Position numbers and translations under genes: made by a program. The notes under the pieces were generated by a model. It made no database searches. It was given only the letters and a program-made list of their open reading frames with translations, and had not been told where the DNA came from. A DNA stretch of 23,315 bases from assembly GCA_938041695.1 (NCBI GenBank), contig CALISI010000001.1, positions 1-23,315 on the forward strand, in the 5' to 3' direction. The stretch is from an uncultured Actinomyces sp. GTDB taxonomy: Bacteria; Actinomycetota; Actinomycetes; Actinomycetales; Actinomycetaceae. Of the stretch, positions 21,118-23,315 are shown one piece after another; positions within the stretch are counted from its first letter, which is position 1, and the number at the start of each line of letters is the position of its first letter.

Positions 21118-22716
21118 ATGAACCTGAAGAAGGCATGGCTCGTGATCCCCGCGGCTGCCGCGCTCGCCCTGACCGCCTGCGCCGGCGGCGGCTCCACGTC
21201 CTCGTCCGGCTCCGCCGACAAGGTCGTTACCACGAACGGCTCCGAACCCCAGAACCCGCTCCTGCCGGGCCTGACCAACGAAAACGGCGGCGGCAAGATC
21301 CTGAGCGTCCTGTTCAGCCAGCTCGTCCGCTACGACGTTGATGGCAAGGCCATCCTCGACGTCGCCGAGTCCATCGAGCCCAACGAGGACGCGTCCGAGT
21401 GGACCATCAAGCTCCACAACGACCGCAAGTTCTCCGACGGCACCCCCGTCCAGGCCCACAACTTCATCAAGGCCTGGAACCTCATCACCTCCAAGAAGCA
21501 GCAGCAGGCTGCGTTCTTCACCATCTTCGAGGGCACCGACGATGAGGGCAACGGTGAGATCACCGGCCTGACCGAGGTCGACGACTACACCTTCACCGCG
21601 AAGCTGAAGAACCCCACCTCGGACTTCATGTCGCGCCTGGGCTACGCCGCCTACGCGCCGCTCCCGGATTCCACGCTGGCTGATCCCGATGCCGGCGGTC
21701 AGGCCCCCGTGGGCAACGGCCCCTACAAGATGGCTTCGGCCGACGCGTGGGAGCACAACGTCAAGTTCACCACCGTCCCCAACGAGAACTACGTGGGTGA
21801 CACCAAGGCTCAGAACGACGGCGTGACCTTCGTCTTCTACTCGAGCCTCGACGCCGCCTACCAGGACCTGTCCTCCGACTCCGTGGACGTCCTCGACGCC
21901 GTGCCGGCCTCCGTGTTCGCCACCTACGAGTCCGAGCTGTCGGGCCGCACCGTGAACCAGCCCTACGCTGGCGCCCAGTACTTCACGATCCCGCAGTACC
22001 TCCCCCACTTCTCCGGTGAGGAAGGCCAGCTGCGTCGTCAGGCCATCTCGATGGCCGTCGACCGCGACACCATCGTGAAGACCATCTTCAACGGCACCCG
22101 CACCCCCTCCAAGGACTTCACCGCCCCGACGCTCGAGGGTTACGACGCCAACGTCTCCGGGAACGACGTCCTGACCTACAACCCCGAGAAGGCCAAGGAA
22201 CTGTGGGCCAAGGCCGACGCCATTTCCCCGTGGGACGGCTCCTTCACCATCGCCTACAACGCCGACGGTGGCCACAAGGAATGGGTCGACGCGACCGCCA
22301 ACTCCATCAAGAACACCCTGGGCATCGACGCTGAAGGCAACCCCTTCGCCGACTTCAAGTCGCTGCTGGATGCCGAGGACAAGGGCGAGATGACCGGCGC
22401 GTTCCGTAACGGCTGGCAGGGCGACTACCCGGCGCTGTACAACTTCCTGCAGCCCCAGTACGCCACGGGTGCCGACTCCAACAAGGGCGGTTACTCCAAC
22501 AGCGAGTTCGACTCCCTCGTGACGCAGGCGTCCTCCGCCACCAGCACCGCCGAAGCCGCGAAGAGCCTGCAGCAGGCCCAGACCATCCTGCTGCGCGACA
22601 TGCCGGCCATTCCGCTGTGGTACACCAACGCTAACGGCGCATGGTCCAAGAACGTCGACAATGTCAAGTTCGACTGGAAGGGTCAGCCCGTGTTCTACCA
22701 GATCACCAAGAAGTGA
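21118..22716 (+). CDS. Oligopeptide ABC transporter substrate-binding lipoprotein (OppA/DppA type)
   Basis: Binds peptides outside the cell for import. The 532-residue size is usual for the family. The signal peptide has lipobox LTAC (Cys21) followed by a Gly/Ser linker. SBP_bac_5 landmarks are the N-terminal NPLLPGLTNENGG, WTIKLHNDRKFSDGTPVQAHNFIKAWN (about 95-121), APVGNGPYKM (about 200-209), QAISMAVDRDTIVKTIFNG, and a C-terminal RDMPAIPLWYTN. The ATG has a strong AGGAGGA ribosome binding site at 7 bases. It precedes the permease by 301 bases and ends at its own hairpin, so it is probably expressed at a higher level than the permease genes. Confidence 0.93.
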   Translation: MNLKKAWLVIPAAAALALTACAGGGSTSSSGSADKVVTTNGSEPQNPLLPGLTNENGGGKILSVLFSQLVRYDVDGKAILDVAESIEPNEDASEWTIKLHNDRKFSDGTPVQAHNFIKAWNLITSKKQQQAAFFTIFEGTDDEGNGEITGLTEVDDYTFTAKLKNPTSDFMSRLGYAAYAPLPDSTLADPDAGGQAPVGNGPYKMASADAWEHNVKFTTVPNENYVGDTKAQNDGVTFVFYSSLDAAYQDLSSDSVDVLDAVPASVFATYESELSGRTVNQPYAGAQYFTIPQYLPHFSGEEGQLRRQAISMAVDRDTIVKTIFNGTRTPSKDFTAPTLEGYDANVSGNDVLTYNPEKAKELWAKADAISPWDGSFTIAYNADGGHKEWVDATANSIKNTLGIDAEGNPFADFKSLLDAEDKGEMTGAFRNGWQGDYPALYNFLQPQYATGADSNKGGYSNSEFDSLVTQASSATSTAEAAKSLQQAQTILLRDMPAIPLWYTNANGAWSKNVDNVKFDWKGQPVFYQITKK

Positions 22717-22739
22717 TCACGCAAGGGTAACCTCGCCAC

Positions 22740-22769
22740 AGGGGCGGGCGGCGCGAGCCGCCCGCCCCT
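22740..22769 (+). terminator. Hairpin after the peptide-binding gene
   Basis: A perfect 13-bp stem AGGGGCGGGCGGC / GCCGCCCGCCCCT with the tetraloop GCGA. No T-run follows, so it may terminate partially or stabilise the upstream mRNA. Confidence 0.75.
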
Positions 22770-22946
22770 CGCGTCTCTCCACCGGCGTCACAGCCATCAG
22801 AGCAGCTCAACACCACGACCCCTCGCCAGCATTGACGCGGCAGACACTTTTATCCCTAAAAAGCATCAAGCGTTTGATTCGGCAAACAAATTAAGAGACT
22901 GATACGCCATTTGCCCATTCTTTACCCTATGATGGGTCCATAGTCG

Positions 22947-22962
22947 GCCTCGCATGCGAGGC
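22947..22962. promoter_or_regulatory. Perfect 16-bp palindrome upstream of the permease gene
   Basis: GCCTCGCATGCGAGGC lies between the candidate -10 element (TATGAT near 22928) and the start codon at 23018. It could be an operator or a leader hairpin. Confidence 0.45.
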
Positions 22963-23017
22963 TCCGCCAGGGATCGGAACCTCCCCTCCCACGACACGAA
23001 CACTAAAGGATTGTCCA

Positions 23018-23315
23018 TGCTCCGCTACATCGGACGGCGACTCCTCCAGACCATCCCGGTCTTCTTCGGAGCCACCTTTCTGATCTTCGCGATGGTCTAC
23101 CTGATGCCAGGTGACCCCGTCGCCGCACTCGGTGGCGACCGCGGCCTCTCCGAGGCCGCCGCCGCGCAGATCCGCGCCCAGTACAACCTGGACAAGCCCT
23201 TTTGGATGCAGTACCTGCTGTACCTCAAGGGAGTCTTCACACTCGACTTCGGCACCGCGTTCAACGGCCAGAAGGTCACGTCCATCATGGCGACCGCCTT
23301 CCCGACGACCGCGAA
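23018..23315 (+). CDS. Peptide ABC transporter permease (OppB/DppB type), cut off by window edge
   Basis: First 99 residues of a peptide importer membrane subunit. The start MLRYIGRRLLQTIPVFFGATFLIFAMVYLMPGDPV gives the typical N-terminal helix followed by the PGDP motif of OppB/DppB. IRAQYNLDKPFWMQYLLYLKG and LDFGTAF complete the family N-terminal periplasmic segment. An AAAGGA ribosome binding site precedes the ATG. It goes with the binding protein at 21118, and a second permease and ATPases are expected beyond the edge. Confidence 0.92.

Larger units (their letters stand above)
22717..23017. other. Spacer between the binding-protein and permease genes
   Basis: 301 bases holding the hairpin at 22740-22769, an AT-rich promoter-like stretch (about 22850-22935) with a TATGAT hexamer near 22928, and a 16-base palindrome (22947-22962). 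No gene is visible. It suggests a separate or attenuated transcript for the permease. Confidence 0.6.

Overview
The window looks like chromosomal DNA of a high-GC actinobacterium, most likely of the family Actinomycetaceae (Actinomyces/Schaalia type). The basis is strong G/C preference at third codon positions, an actinobacterial-type SRP RNA, many apparently leaderless genes, and proteins of actinobacterial character. I could run no database search, so the genus is an inference. Most of the window is ordinary housekeeping and transport. The unusual material lies mainly between genes.

Layout. (1) 1-5160, molybdenum cofactor: the 5' part of moaA (minus), then an 850-base gene-poor gap holding an internally deleted alcohol dehydrogenase remnant and a long inverted repeat, then moeA and moaC (plus). 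A mogA/moaB gene (minus) follows, cotranscribed behind a tadA with an unusual 280-residue tail. (2) 5365-6797: upp (uracil salvage) and a YagU-like membrane protein, ending in an 18-bp perfect terminator hairpin. (3) 6926-9582 (minus): the methionine importer metN-metI-metQ. (4) 9734-10590 (minus): two overlapping crcB/fluC fluoride channel genes, divergent from gluQ (plus). (5) 11586-13901: a repeat-rich RNA region with tRNA-Arg(ACG), the 4.5S/SRP RNA and tRNA-Ser(GGA), all on minus, around a YbaK-type editing protein on plus. It contains an array of 19-bp-spaced sites, paired direct repeats with hairpins, and a 47-bp inverted repeat. (6) 14159-17096: a small two-helix membrane protein (minus), a uraA-type uracil permease (plus) and a voltage-gated-type K+ channel (minus). 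(7) 17358-20860: a tightly coupled five-gene operon of a MarR regulator plus an OpuC/ProU-type osmoprotectant ABC importer. (8) 21118-end: an oligopeptide-binding lipoprotein and the start of its OppB/DppB permease.

How the genes work together: upp and the permease both serve uracil salvage, while moaA, moaC, moeA and mogA are successive steps of one cofactor pathway. Three ABC importers (methionine, glycine betaine-type osmolyte, peptide) dominate the rest, and the K+ channel beside the osmolyte operon hints at an ion and osmotic balance neighbourhood.

Two signals recur across the window. First, eight genes have a TAnnnT-like -10 hexamer ending exactly 6 bases before the start codon, which predicts leaderless mRNAs. 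Second, a GACGAGGCCGGGGC motif recurs, singly between genes and as paired arms of terminator-like hairpins. I did not find a clear new multi-protein system. The best undescribed candidates are the 19-bp array at 11749-11838 and the repeat hairpins beside it.
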